A DNA stretch of 64,000 bases, taken from assembly GCF_023015865.1 (NCBI RefSeq), contig NZ_JALKBC010000021.1, positions 17,189-81,188 of the forward strand, in the 5' to 3' direction. The position numbers were made by a program, and so were the translations under genes. Source of the DNA: Arenibacter sp. F26102. Lineage in GTDB: Bacteria > Bacteroidota > Bacteroidia > Flavobacteriales > Flavobacteriaceae. The notes beneath the pieces were generated by a model. The model ran no database searches. It had not been told where the DNA came from and worked only from the letters and a program-made list of their open reading frames with translations. Shown here piece after piece: positions 8,933-18,735 of this stretch (within the stretch, counting starts at the first letter, position 1; each line of letters starts with the position of its first letter).

Positions 8933-9552
8933 AATTATCCATTTATAGATGTAATTTTTTGCGTATTTCTCAAATTTACTTATCTATAACGGAACAAAAC
9001 CATACAATTAATTCAAATAATGATACTTTTTTGACAATTGTTATATACAGCCCAAAAAATTAGACGTACATATTAATTATCTCTCAGGAGACTTTTCGGA
9101 TAAAATTGTGTTAGCAGCACTAAATTTCAAGTCATATGTCTTGTAAAGTGATCTTGGAGATTTTGGGTCATCGGCTTCTTTGCCCAGGGTTTTTTGAAAG
9201 GTATTTACAACTCGCAATCATTAATTATAAAGAAAGTTGCTAAGGTAATAGCAGCACTGGCCGGCTTAAAGGATTGGGTGATACCTAACAGGGTTTTGCA
9301 ATTTTAAATCAAGGTGAGCTAGTCTTAAGAGTCTGGACCTATAAATTGCAAGAATAGCAGCAAATGAGTTTATATAGGTATTTGAATTTTCAATAAGTAA
9401 TTTTCTCCGGGGAAAGCCCAAGGAGCATTTTAAAGGAACACGTATTGAGCTTTTGAAGTTTACTAACGAGACAAATCTCGGGGCATTTACCCCTTTAGAA
9501 CAAATAAAATTCTCCAAGAAATCTTTTCCCTTAGCTTGACAGTTAGAAAGTC
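8933..9552. other. Intergenic region with possible decayed gene
   Basis: About 620 bp between the YceI-like gene (its stop at 9553) and the start of the uronide operon. It contains the candidate -7 box given separately and an 83-codon open frame (9266-9517, minus). That frame has no recognisable domain and no ribosome site. The plus strand of the same stretch is broken by several stops. I see no transposase motif, tRNA or strong hairpin. Confidence 0.45.
8971..8978 (-). promoter_or_regulatory. Candidate -7 box upstream of the uronide operon
   Basis: On the minus strand the sequence TAAATTTG fits the Bacteroidota -7 consensus TAnnTTTG exactly and lies about 40 bp before the GH88-like start. 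The nearest upstream TTG is only 16 bp away instead of about 19, so the -33 part is imperfect. It is the best promoter candidate for the six-gene operon. Confidence 0.4.
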
Positions 9553-10104
9553 CTAGCCCTTTGAAAAAATTAAATCAAAATCAATATTAACGTTATCGCC
9601 TACTATAATCTGGCCGAACATTGCCGTGGGCGGTTCCATATTAAAATCTTGCAACTTTATTTCCTTACTGCCCGTAAAAACATACTTCCCACCTACTTCT
9701 TGGAATTCCGATGCAATGTCTACTTTTTTTTCAGCTCCAGCGATATTGAGCATGCCCATAATATGAAATGAATTTTCCGCGCTTCCGTCCTTCTTTATTT
9801 CTTTGAATTTAAAGGATACTTCAGGATGTTCCTCCACCTTTAGGGCAGCATGCATTTTCTTGTCCATAGCCGCACCCCGTTCACTATTTATCCCGGCAAC
9901 TTCTACCTGAAAATTCAAATTTTTAAGTACCCCAGCATCCATTTTCATAGATCCCTTCATTGAATTGGCTATCACTGTCCAATCATGAATTGTAGAACTA
10001 CCATTTATTTTTAGGACACTTTCCTTGGCCAAGGTGTATGTTTCTTGTGCATAGCCAGCAAAAACGAGGAATAATAACGCTATTAGGGACAGTCTATTTT
10101 TCAT
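9553..10104 (-). CDS. YceI-like exported protein
   Basis: A 183-residue protein with a clear signal peptide (MKNRLSLIALLFLVFAGYAQ, cleavage after about residue 20). It is followed by the YceI/lipocalin-like fold, recognisable from SVLKINGSSTIHDW near the mature start, the central HPEVSFKFKEI segment and a final FDLIF strand. YceI-type proteins are periplasmic beta-barrels that bind an isoprenoid or other lipid; their physiological role in Bacteroidota is poorly known. The gene is 48 bp downstream of the SUMF1-like lipoprotein gene on the same strand and may share its transcript. The call rests on overall pattern and the typical starting motif. Confidence 0.85.
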   Translation of the reverse strand: MKNRLSLIALLFLVFAGYAQETYTLAKESVLKINGSSTIHDWTVIANSMKGSMKMDAGVLKNLNFQVEVAGINSERGAAMDKKMHAALKVEEHPEVSFKFKEIKKDGSAENSFHIMGMLNIAGAEKKVDIASEFQEVGGKYVFTGSKEIKLQDFNMEPPTAMFGQIIVGDNVNIDFDLIFSKG

Positions 10105-10152
10105 CTGTTAAATTTATTGTTCTAATTACCAAGTGTTTTTATTGGGATCCAC

Positions 10153-11169
10153 CTACTCATCCAATACGGTCTGCCAAAACTGTTTTTGTTCCTCTTTTGA
10201 AGGCTGCACCTTTGGACTCACCAATCTAAATCCAATAAAATTGGAATCGGTGTTCCACCAAAAGCTTTTTGGAATCTGTGGATCCCTCTTTTGCAATTTT
10301 AGGCTGGATGCGATTCTCGCCGAAGACCTCAGTGTCCTTGCATCATCATCCCATGACCCACCTTTGATCACTCGTGGATGGATTACCGTTGCTTTTACCC
10401 AAGGGTTCTTGGATTCGGTAAGGGCAAATGCATTTTCCTTATACTCATCCAGGGTCCACTCGGAGACATTCCCGTGCATATCGTAAAGTCCCCAGGGATT
10501 GGGCAATTTACTACCGACCTTGGCATACTGATTATTGGAGTTTTTATAATACACTGCATATTCGTCCAATTTTGTTACATCATCACCAAAGGAATAGGCG
10601 GTATTGGTCCCTGCCTTGGCGGCATATTCCCATTCCGCCTCTGTCGGCAATCTATAAAACCTGCCCGTAACGGTACTTAACCACTTACAGAATACCAGAG
10701 CGGAATAGGCGGACATACTTATTGCCGGATAACCAACCTTTCCCATTCCATAGGAAGGGTCCTCATAGGGAGGACTGGGCCTCGTAATGGCATCTATATT
10801 ATTTAACCTATCGGCGTCCAAAGTCTGGAACAATTCTTTGTTTTGTTTAAAGAACAATTCAAAAACCTCCCAGCCAAGCTCATACTTGCCCATATAAAAG
10901 GCGTCCAGTTCAACATCCTTCACAGGGCCTTCATCGGCCTTTCTATCTACCTGGCCCTCTGGACTTCCCATGGTGAATTTTCCTTCGGGAATCAGCACCA
11001 TTTCAAATGAAATATCCGTGACCGGAATATTTTCTGTAAATATTTCTGCGGTATGCATTTTTTTATCGGGCCCAGCTGCAACTGATTTTCCTGATTTACA
11101 GGATCCCAAGGAAATTAGCAATAAGGTAATTAGGAGAAAATTAAATACTCTGGAGGTAATTCTAAGCAT
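10153..11169 (-). CDS. SUMF1/formylglycine-generating-enzyme-like lipoprotein
   Basis: About 338 residues from the ATG at 11169, chosen because it gives a proper lipoprotein signal (hydrophobic run ending LISLGSC, Cys as lipid anchor); a start at 11232 would put a second hydrophobic stretch in front. The mature part is an FGE-sulfatase domain: FEMVLIPEGKFTMGS, the KYELGWEVFELFF region replacing the usual KYEVT motif, RLPTEAEWEYAAKAG, GLYDMHGNVSEW and the closing FIGFRLV. The two catalytic cysteines of true formylglycine-generating enzymes are absent: besides the lipobox there is only one Cys (FCKWLS). It is therefore probably not a sulfatase activator. Similar domains occur in gliding lipoproteins GldJ/GldK, but this protein stands apart from a gld cluster. 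Confidence 0.85.
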   Translation of the reverse strand: MLRITSRVFNFLLITLLLISLGSCKSGKSVAAGPDKKMHTAEIFTENIPVTDISFEMVLIPEGKFTMGSPEGQVDRKADEGPVKDVELDAFYMGKYELGWEVFELFFKQNKELFQTLDADRLNNIDAITRPSPPYEDPSYGMGKVGYPAISMSAYSALVFCKWLSTVTGRFYRLPTEAEWEYAAKAGTNTAYSFGDDVTKLDEYAVYYKNSNNQYAKVGSKLPNPWGLYDMHGNVSEWTLDEYKENAFALTESKNPWVKATVIHPRVIKGGSWDDDARTLRSSARIASSLKLQKRDPQIPKSFWWNTDSNFIGFRLVSPKVQPSKEEQKQFWQTVLDE

Positions 11170-11550
11170 TGATATAATCAGTTTAGGTTGTAACAATAAA
11201 AATAATACCACCCAACCGAATCTCCAAGACATCCCCTTTTTGACCCAACATTAGGCGAATTAACCAACAAAACTTGAATATTGAGCGGCATTTTAACAAT
11301 TAAAAAAAAACAAAATTAGAGCCAAAAAGATTCCTATAACAGTACTAATAATCATAAAGCCAATACAAATATTTCAACTATAGATCCAAAAATTCCAAAT
11401 TTAAAACAGGGAAGTAAAACACTAAATTTAGTTTTTCTTATTTGAAATTGTAGTGATATCTGATTGCAACCATTTTGTTGATTTTGCATATGGAAAATAG
11501 CAACTCAGATGTGATTACCTGCGGTGAACGCTGTTCGGCATTTCCATTAA
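11170..11550. other. Intergenic region upstream of the SUMF1-like gene
   Basis: About 380 AT-rich bases between the SUMF1-like start and the tRNA terminator. No gene, repeat or clear promoter box could be recognised. It probably carries the promoter of the SUMF1-like/YceI-like pair. Confidence 0.4.
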
Positions 11551-11580
11551 ACAAAAAACCACGCCATTAGGCGTGGTTTT
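11551..11580 (-). terminator. Rho-independent terminator of the tRNA-Arg gene
   Basis: Read on the minus strand, an 11-bp perfect stem (AAAACCACGCC pairing with GGCGTGGTTTT) with the 4-base loop TAAT is followed by a T-rich tract. It lies 10 bp past the tRNA 3' end, in the right orientation to stop its transcript. Confidence 0.85.
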
Positions 11581-11590
11581 GAGAGTGTCG

Positions 11591-11664
<74 letters not shown>

Positions 11665-12005
11665 ATTCACTAAATAAGATAAAATCCGTCTTTAGCGGCT
11701 GCAAATATACAATTATCATTAATTAATGCGCAACTTAAATCGTAAAAAAAACACCTGCCCATTTCATCATAAAAAACAATGGATATTTGTACCCTGTTTG
11801 CCAAATGATTACAACTTACAGATATTACTTATCAATTCTGACCAATATATTGCTTAATCATTATCCTTTGCCTACTATAGCTACTGATCCAATTACATAT
11901 TTTAATATCATATGTAGATTTTAATAATTTTTATTCATAAGTTAACATATTATTTGCTGTGGGTATTAAAAATTAAATTTTCGCTAGAAATAAAGTAATC
12001 ATAAT
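11665..12005. other. Divergent intergenic region between tRNA-Arg and the HTCS gene
   Basis: About 340 very AT-rich bases. It should hold the promoters for the tRNA (minus) and for the HTCS gene (plus). I found no exact TAnnTTTG box and no convincing palindrome; an ATTATTTG-like stretch near 11950 is only a partial match. Confidence 0.4.
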
Positions 12006-15000
12006 ATGATTCCAAACTACCTCCGAGTTGTAGCAAACTACGTCTTACTTATTTCTTGTTTAACTCTTCAATCACAAAAACAAGTCTCCTTTCGTCAATT
12101 ATCCGTTAAAGATGGCTTGTCCCAAAATTCGGCTATTTCAATAACTCAAGACCGTACTGGTTTTCTATGGATTGCAACCCAAGATGGTTTAAACAAATAT
12201 GACGGAAGACACTTTGAAAAATACAAACAATATTTTACGGATATAACCAACCCAACTTATAGTAAATTAGGAAAGGTGTTCGTAGATAGCAACGATGAAT
12301 TATGGACCATACCTATATCACAAATACCTCATAAATTAAACAAGAACGCCAACAATTTTGAACCCATTGCCGGATTGGAAGATGCCAGTACCATCTTTGA
12401 AGACCAACAAAAAAACCTTTGGTTCGGAAGTTATTCCACTGGGCTTTATAAGTTATCATCAGGCACCAAGAAAATAGAGCTCATATTAGGCCCCGATAAG
12501 GTGAATGGTATAAATGCGATCACTCAGGACCGCTCAGGAAATCTATGGCTTAGTTGTGAAAAAAATATTGTAAAACTAAATCCAACACAACCAGAGAATA
12601 TATTTTATTATTATCCTGACGGAAATAAAAACTCCCTTTCCAACTATAGCTTTATTCTTTTTGATCATGAAAATAATCAATGGATCGGAACTTTTGGCGA
12701 AGGTGTTTGGTACAAGGAACCAAAGGACAACCACTTTAAACGCCCGGATATTTTTATTGAAGATGTAAAAAACAGCCTGAATACGATTTATGTGATCACC
12801 ATGTTACTGGACACTAAAAATCACTTGTGGATAGGCACCTATGGCGATGGACTTTTTAAAATTGATATGGCACAAAGTCAATTAAACCAATACTTGCCCG
12901 AGAAACACAATCCCAAAACCATTCAGTACAAAGATATTCTCAGTATTTATGAAGACTATACGGGAACCATATGGTTCGGAACCGATGGTGCAGGCCTAAA
13001 TTATTATGACCCACTCTTGGAGAAATTCAACTCCGTAATCAACTTTCAAACACCGGAGAATATTAACATAGATGTGGTAAGATCCATAACCTTGGATGAG
13101 CAAAACAATGTTTGGATAGGAACAAGTGGCAAAGGTCTGTCCAGGTTCTCGCCCAAAAAAAATGAATGGCATACCTATCAGACCGATAATAAAAAGGGGC
13201 TTAGATCCAATAGAATCATGAGCCTGCTCAGCGATAATGATGGGGATCTATGGATTGGCACTCAGGAGGGTGGATTACATATTATGGATATCAAGGACAA
13301 TATAATTGAATATCCCAGTCTCAAAGATCTAGAAAATGTTACCGTTTGGTGCATACAGAAAGACACCTATGACAATACCTGGGTAGGTACCAGGGAGAGT
13401 GGTCTTTTTAAAGTAAACAAAAAAAAGGGGGTTTTAAAAAAGTATGAAAAAGACGATACCGGCAACGGACTTCCCTCCAACAATATCAGGGCAATTGCCC
13501 AGGAAGCCGGTCAATGGATATGGGTAGGTACCCAGGACGATGGCATTTGCAAGATAAACCTTAAAACCAATGTCATTAAAGTGTACAGACATGAGCCAGG
13601 AAATGCAAATTCCTTGGCCAGTAACCAAATAAAATCTCTGTACTACGATAATAAAGGAATCTTATGGATCGGCACCAATGGCAGTGGATTATGTGCTCTT
13701 GATATTGTAAATGACCAAATCTATAATTATACGGTAAAAGAAGGGCTTGCCAATGATGTGGTTTATGCCATATTACCTGACGAACAAAATAATTTATGGT
13801 TAAGTTCCAATAGGGGCATTACCAAATTTTACGTCCCCGAAAAACTGGATTCGACCCCAAAAATTGTCAATTACACCAATTATGACGGACTCGCCACAGA
13901 ATTTAATACCGGCGCCTATTTTAAGGCGAGAAATGGCAACCTGTATTTTGGAGGATTGGAAGGCTATTATTGGTTTAACCCTTCGGACATTGAAATAAGC
14001 ACAGTACTTCCAAAAACGGTCATCACTAAGTTTGAAGTTTTTAACACGGTAACACCCCTAATTCCCAATATGAAGCTCAACTATAAGGAAAACACTGTTG
14101 CTTTTTCATTTGCCAGTTTACAATACTCCCTTCCCATTAAAAATCAATACCAATTTAAACTTGAGGGTTACGATGCCGATTGGACCTTGTCCGGCAACGA
14201 GAATAGTGCAAGATATACCAATTTACCCCCGGGCAACTATACTTTTAAGGTTGTATCCAGTAATTATGATGGGGTCTGGAACAATAAGGAGGAATCCTAT
14301 AGCTTTATTATCAATAAACCCTGGTACCTGACCAATAGTGCAATTCTAATCTACCTACTACTGTTTTTTACCACTATCTATTTAATATACAGATATTTTA
14401 ATTGGAGGTGGAATATGAACATGCAATTAAAATTGGAACGCCAAGAAACCATTAGATTTAAGGAATTAAACGAATTTAAAGCAAAATTATATTCCAATAT
14501 TTCCCATGAATTCAGAACCCCTTTGACCCTAATAAAAGGACCGATCAAAAAACAGCTGGAAAACGATTTAAAGCCCGATTTAAAAAAGGACCTAATGTTG
14601 GTAGATAAAAATACCAAAAGGCTTCTAGACTTAGTAAATCAAATGATGGAATTGAATAAATTGGATACCGGTTCCCTCAAACTGAATCCAGAAAAAATAC
14701 ATTTGGGAGGCTTTATCCTGTCCTTACTGGAACCCTTTGAATATCTAGCCAAAAACAAGAATCTTATTTTCTCCCACACTGTGGGTGCTATGTCCATGAC
14801 CTTATTTGATCCGGATATTATGGAAAAGATTGTTGGCAATCTTTTGGGCAATGCCATTAAATATACTTCAGAGGGCGGCAATATAGACTTTAGGGCTGTG
14901 GTAGTGGAAACCGATCGCTTAATAATAAATGTATCCAACGATATAGACAACATTATAGAAAAAGATACCAATAAATTATTTGAAAGATTCTTTCAGGCTA

Positions 15001-15956
15001 GTCATACAAACGAAGGTACAGGAATTGGACTGTCCTTGGTCAAGGAATTGGTGGAACACCTTAAAGGAATCGTCCACGCTTCATACTCCAATGATCATAA
15101 AAAAATATTCTTTAATTTAGAAATTCCCGTCCATCCAATCAAAGATGAAGATATTCCTGAAGAAGTAGTTACATCAATAAGAGATACAGGAAGCATCACC
15201 AAAAAAACCAATGAAGTCCAGCCTCTAATATTGTTGGTGGAAGACAATGTATCCCTATTAAATTTTATGACTTCCCTTTTGGAGGACAAATACAAGATCA
15301 TTACTTCCAAAGATGGTGTTGAAGGGGTACAAATAGCCCTCAAAAAGATTCCGGATCTTATAATCACAGATCTTATGATGCCCAAATTAAATGGCATAGA
15401 ACTCTGCAACCAATTAATGAACGATGAAAAAACTTCCCATATCCCGATCATAATGCTAACCGGGAAAACCGATCCGGAAAATGAAATTGCAGGCTTCCAA
15501 AGTGGTGTAGAGGAATACATGATAAAGCCTTTTAACCCAAAGACTTTTCGAATAAGAATAGAAAACATTTTAACAACTAGAAAAAAACTGAGGGCACATT
15601 ACAATAAAGAGAATGTTTTTAAGCCCAAGGACATTGCCTTTACCTCAACCGATGAGAAATTCCTACTAAAGGTTGAAGATATCCTGAATAACAATATACA
15701 GGATACTGATTTTTCCGCTGAAAAGTTCAGCCAACTTCTGGGAATGAGCCGAATGCAGTTACATAGAAAATTAATTGCCCTAACCGGTCACAGCACTACC
15801 GCATTTATACGTTTAGAAAGATTAAAGCAAGCACAGAAACTTCTAGAAATACCAGGAATAACCGTAGCGGAAGTGGCTTATACCACCGGATTTAATAATC
15901 CATCATATTTTATAAAATGCTATAAAAAAACCTTCGGAAAAACTCCTACCTCCTAA
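12006..15956 (+). CDS. Hybrid two-component system (HTCS) regulator
   Basis: A 1316-residue one-protein sensor-regulator. A signal peptide/anchor is followed by many two-component-regulator propeller repeats (W-I-G-T motifs such as LWIGTYGDGLFKI) to about residue 690, a Y_Y_Y domain, and a membrane helix near 776-797. A HisKA domain has phospho-acceptor His834 (SNISHEFRTP), and a HATPase has its N-box LLGNAIKYT and G-box GTGIGLSLV. A receiver domain has phospho-acceptor Asp1122 (IITDLMMP), and the protein ends in an AraC-type helix-turn-helix. Such proteins sense breakdown products of polysaccharides in the periplasm and switch on utilisation genes. No SusC/D pair is adjacent; the nearest sugar genes are the minus-strand uronide operon (3-9 kb), so regulation of that operon is plausible but unproven. 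Confidence 0.95.
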   Translation: MIPNYLRVVANYVLLISCLTLQSQKQVSFRQLSVKDGLSQNSAISITQDRTGFLWIATQDGLNKYDGRHFEKYKQYFTDITNPTYSKLGKVFVDSNDELWTIPISQIPHKLNKNANNFEPIAGLEDASTIFEDQQKNLWFGSYSTGLYKLSSGTKKIELILGPDKVNGINAITQDRSGNLWLSCEKNIVKLNPTQPENIFYYYPDGNKNSLSNYSFILFDHENNQWIGTFGEGVWYKEPKDNHFKRPDIFIEDVKNSLNTIYVITMLLDTKNHLWIGTYGDGLFKIDMAQSQLNQYLPEKHNPKTIQYKDILSIYEDYTGTIWFGTDGAGLNYYDPLLEKFNSVINFQTPENINIDVVRSITLDEQNNVWIGTSGKGLSRFSPKKNEWHTYQTDNKKGLRSNRIMSLLSDNDGDLWIGTQEGGLHIMDIKDNIIEYPSLKDLENVTVWCIQKDTYDNTWVGTRESGLFKVNKKKGVLKKYEKDDTGNGLPSNNIRAIAQEAGQWIWVGTQDDGICKINLKTNVIKVYRHEPGNANSLASNQIKSLYYDNKGILWIGTNGSGLCALDIVNDQIYNYTVKEGLANDVVYAILPDEQNNLWLSSNRGITKFYVPEKLDSTPKIVNYTNYDGLATEFNTGAYFKARNGNLYFGGLEGYYWFNPSDIEISTVLPKTVITKFEVFNTVTPLIPNMKLNYKENTVAFSFASLQYSLPIKNQYQFKLEGYDADWTLSGNENSARYTNLPPGNYTFKVVSSNYDGVWNNKEESYSFIINKPWYLTNSAILIYLLLFFTTIYLIYRYFNWRWNMNMQLKLERQETIRFKELNEFKAKLYSNISHEFRTPLTLIKGPIKKQLENDLKPDLKKDLMLVDKNTKRLLDLVNQMMELNKLDTGSLKLNPEKIHLGGFILSLLEPFEYLAKNKNLIFSHTVGAMSMTLFDPDIMEKIVGNLLGNAIKYTSEGGNIDFRAVVVETDRLIINVSNDIDNIIEKDTNKLFERFFQASHTNEGTGIGLSLVKELVEHLKGIVHASYSNDHKKIFFNLEIPVHPIKDEDIPEEVVTSIRDTGSITKKTNEVQPLILLVEDNVSLLNFMTSLLEDKYKIITSKDGVEGVQIALKKIPDLIITDLMMPKLNGIELCNQLMNDEKTSHIPIIMLTGKTDPENEIAGFQSGVEEYMIKPFNPKTFRIRIENILTTRKKLRAHYNKENVFKPKDIAFTSTDEKFLLKVEDILNNNIQDTDFSAEKFSQLLGMSRMQLHRKLIALTGHSTTAFIRLERLKQAQKLLEIPGITVAEVAYTTGFNNPSYFIKCYKKTFGKTPTS

Positions 15957-16095
15957 ATCCAAAGGGTTATGGCTTTAAAAAGAGTTACATCTGTACTATC
16001 TTATGTTACAATTAACTCACTGTTCTTCATACATATAACTGAAATTTGATTTTACAAAAAAGAATCAAGTTTTAATCTTCTAAATATAGTATGAA

Positions 16096-17445
16096 ATGAA
16101 AACAACAATGTTATGTGCCAGATTATCCATCTTTATATTTCTTTTTTGTTTAGGCTCTGGAATATGCCATGCCCAATTCTTGAAAAGATTAGGGAACAGA
16201 GTGGAGAATGCAGCGGAAGAAGCAGTCTTAAGAAAATCCGAGCAAAAAGTGAACCGCGAAACGGAAAAAGTTATGGACACCATTTTAGATGGTAATAAAG
16301 GTACAAAGCAGAAAAAAAATACCAAGTCCCAGAAGAAAAAAAATGAGACTGATTCCTCTGTTGATAGCGGTGAAGGGCTAACACAAAAAAAAGCAGGATC
16401 CAGTACCAATGTAACAAAACAAAATGAATTTGGGGTGTATAGTAATTTCACCTTTATACCAGGAAATAAGCTTTTGTTTTATGATGATTTTGCAGCTGAT
16501 GCCAAAGGCGATTTCCCTGCAAATTGGGAAACGGGCGGCTCAGGAGAAGTTATTAATACTAATGTTTCCGAAAGCAAATGGCTCTCCCTTATTAGAAGGT
16601 CGGGATACATGCCAAGCATGGAGGACAAACTGCCTGAAAACTATACCATAGAATTTGATTTATCCAATAATGGATACGGTTCCGGAAAGCCTATTAGTAA
16701 AATACACTTTGCATTCTTAACCAAAAAGGCATATTCCATGGGTGCCGGGGGCACTTTGGCGGAGATAGAAATCCTTCTCTCCCCAAATGGTTTTAATGTA
16801 AGAAGCGTATCTAATTTTGGGGGTGAAGTGGACGTAAAAATTGGAAATGAAATTGACAGGGAAATACCTGAATATCTAAACAGTACGGTCCATATTTCCA
16901 TTGCCGTAAACAAAAAAAGGTTGCGAATGTGGGTGAACGAGGAAAAAATGGTGGATTCCCCCAATTTAATACAGGCCAATATTGGTAAATATTTTATTAT
17001 CCAGGCGATGGACGTACTACCGGAAAAAGGTCATTTTGTAGGCATTTCCAACTTCAAAATTGCTGAATCCACAGAAGACCTGCGGTCCTTATTACTCAAA
17101 AATGGAAAATTCAGCACAACAGGAATCTACTTTGATACTGCCGCATCTACAGTAAAGAAGGAGTCATACGGCATATTATTGGACATAGCCAATATGCTTC
17201 GTGATAACAACGACATCAACCTACAAATAATAGGACATACTGATAATCAAGGTGATGATAATTACAACCAGACACTTTCCGAGAGTAGAGCTGCATCTGT
17301 AAAGCAAATTCTAATTGAAGAGTTTGAAATAGATAAAGACCGATTGCAATTTATGGGCAAAGGAGAAACAGAAGCCGTTGCTGATAATACCACCGAAAAA
17401 GGCAGGGCCAATAATAGAAGAGTAGAGTTTATTAAAATCAATTAA
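16096..17445 (+). CDS. OmpA-family outer-membrane/peptidoglycan-associated protein
   Basis: A 449-residue protein with a signal peptide ending ICHAQ, a lysine-rich linker (about residues 70-105), a central jelly-roll-like region of about 200 residues and a C-terminal OmpA domain (about 335-449). The OmpA part shows the peptidoglycan-binding pattern: GIYFDTAASTVKKES, the IIGHTDNQGDD loop, NQTLSESRAASVKQIL and the closing GRANNRRVEF. The protein should link the outer membrane to peptidoglycan. It is the first of nine closely spaced plus-strand genes encoding exported or membrane proteins, so it may anchor a larger envelope assembly. The central domain resembles a concanavalin/LamG-type fold by pattern only. 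Confidence 0.88.
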   Translation: MKTTMLCARLSIFIFLFCLGSGICHAQFLKRLGNRVENAAEEAVLRKSEQKVNRETEKVMDTILDGNKGTKQKKNTKSQKKKNETDSSVDSGEGLTQKKAGSSTNVTKQNEFGVYSNFTFIPGNKLLFYDDFAADAKGDFPANWETGGSGEVINTNVSESKWLSLIRRSGYMPSMEDKLPENYTIEFDLSNNGYGSGKPISKIHFAFLTKKAYSMGAGGTLAEIEILLSPNGFNVRSVSNFGGEVDVKIGNEIDREIPEYLNSTVHISIAVNKKRLRMWVNEEKMVDSPNLIQANIGKYFIIQAMDVLPEKGHFVGISNFKIAESTEDLRSLLLKNGKFSTTGIYFDTAASTVKKESYGILLDIANMLRDNNDINLQIIGHTDNQGDDNYNQTLSESRAASVKQILIEEFEIDKDRLQFMGKGETEAVADNTTEKGRANNRRVEFIKIN

Positions 17446-17467
17446 AATAACCCTAATATAAATAATC

Positions 17468-17815
17468 ATGAAAAAATCAAAGAAAAGTCAAGTTAGAATA
17501 ATGTTCATCGCCAGCAGCTTGGTAGTACTATCCGGGATTGTAAGTTGCAGCAAAGATGATGGTTTAAGCCCTATTGGCTGCAACAATTGGTCGGAAAAAT
17601 ACCTTTCCCAGGCCGAAACATATTCCAATGCCTCTATAGCCTATAGCAATGACCCAAGCGTGTCCAATTGCAATAAATTGAAAACAGAAGGTCTGAACTA
17701 TGTAAAATCCCTAGAGGGAATTTTAAGTTGTGTGCCTACCGTTAATAAATCAGAATTTAATAATGACATAAAAAATTTGAAAGCAGAGATCAACAGCACT
17801 GCTTGTGATGAATAA
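17468..17815 (+). CDS. Small predicted lipoprotein, unknown function
   Basis: A 115-residue protein. The N-terminal hydrophobic segment ends in LSGIVSC, a lipobox, followed by the SKDDG pattern typical of Bacteroidota surface lipoproteins. The mature part contains four cysteines after the lipid Cys (GCNNW, NCNKL, SCVPT, ACDE), which could form two disulfides, and is mostly helical. I do not recognise a named family. It lies 22 bp after the OmpA-family gene and 17 bp before the DUF4870-like gene, so it belongs to the same operon. Confidence 0.75.
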   Translation: MKKSKKSQVRIMFIASSLVVLSGIVSCSKDDGLSPIGCNNWSEKYLSQAETYSNASIAYSNDPSVSNCNKLKTEGLNYVKSLEGILSCVPTVNKSEFNNDIKNLKAEINSTACDE

Positions 17816-17832
17816 TTTCAAAAACTAAGAAG

Positions 17833-18177
17833 ATGGAAACAACAGATAACAAAACAGCAGTAGCAATCGAAGGTAAGAACATTGGTGTTATTGCCTACAT
17901 CACCATCATTGGCCTTATTATATCCTTTGTAATGAACAATGACAAAAAGGATGCCTTTGCATCTTACCATATTAAACAATCCCTTGGCTTGGCCTGTACG
18001 GGTCTTGCCTTAGGGGCCATAGGAATGATTCCCATATTGGGGTGGATCATTAATATCCTTGGCATTTTTGTTCTCCTGTATATGTGGATCATAGGATTAA
18101 TAAACGCTTTTAATGGAAAAGAAAGTCCTGTACCCTTGCTAGGAGAGAAATTTATGGAATGGTTTAAAAATATTTAA
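17833..18177 (+). CDS. DUF4870/Tic20-like small membrane protein
   Basis: A 114-residue protein with three hydrophobic helices. The first (VIAYITIIGLIISFVMN) is followed by the conserved loop NNDKKDAFASYHIKQSLGLA, in which the H-x-K-Q-S motif is characteristic of the DUF4870/Tic20-related family. Two further helices with PILGWIINILG follow. Function is unknown in bacteria; plant Tic20 relatives are import-channel parts. The gene is inside the OmpA-family operon (17 bp after the lipoprotein gene), followed by the widest gap of this operon (147 bp), so a second promoter may exist before the next gene. Confidence 0.82.
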   Translation: METTDNKTAVAIEGKNIGVIAYITIIGLIISFVMNNDKKDAFASYHIKQSLGLACTGLALGAIGMIPILGWIINILGIFVLLYMWIIGLINAFNGKESPVPLLGEKFMEWFKNI

Positions 18178-18324
18178 ATAACTAAAGTTCATTTCCATAA
18201 TTGATACCTAAAGAAATTATATAAAATAGGCAGTGATGATATCCACATCCACCCCATGACCTAAATGATTACTGGCCAATTGAAAGTTCAAAAGAATACT
18301 TTTTAGAACCAATAATTACATATC

Positions 18325-18723
18325 ATGCAATTGCAATTTATACTACTATTGGCGGTCTTACTTTTTTCAAGGAACATGAACGGGCAAATGAATTTTTCCA
18401 ACCTTGACGCCAACGGGAGTTTTCCTAAAATCGAGATCAATACGGACAACACAACCCTATTCGCCAAAATAGGAGAAAAAACCAAGCCTTGGTTACATTG
18501 GAACGAAGTACCTAAAAGCATTGAGAGTGGTAATGGCCGTTCTACTTTTAAAATGACCGTTTACAATAACGATGGTATAGCCAATAGAACTTTTGAAATA
18601 TCATATACCATTCCTTATGGCCAAAACAATGCCGACCCCACGGCCTACATAAAAGCAACATACATATACAGGGACAAAAGGCCCAATAAGATATTGGAAG
18701 AACATTTTAAACTAATACAATAA
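18325..18723 (+). CDS. Small exported protein, unknown function
   Basis: A 132-residue protein with a signal peptide (LLLAVLLFSRNMNG, cleavage near residue 20) and a beta-rich mature part, for example PWLHWNEVPKSIES and TFEISYTIPYGQ. No family recognised. It starts after the only long gap in the envelope operon and ends 12 bp before a lipoprotein gene, so it is probably co-transcribed with the genes downstream. Confidence 0.65.
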   Translation: MQLQFILLLAVLLFSRNMNGQMNFSNLDANGSFPKIEINTDNTTLFAKIGEKTKPWLHWNEVPKSIESGNGRSTFKMTVYNNDGIANRTFEISYTIPYGQNNADPTAYIKATYIYRDKRPNKILEEHFKLIQ

Positions 18724-18735
18724 TCAACTATAATT

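Noticed and set aside
9266..9517. 83-codon minus-strand frame
   Set aside because: No recognisable motif; could be a relic of a mobile gene, but no transposase pattern could be confirmed.
10153..11169. Formylglycine-generating enzyme (sulfatase activator)
   Set aside because: The two catalytic cysteines are absent. No sulfatase gene is nearby.
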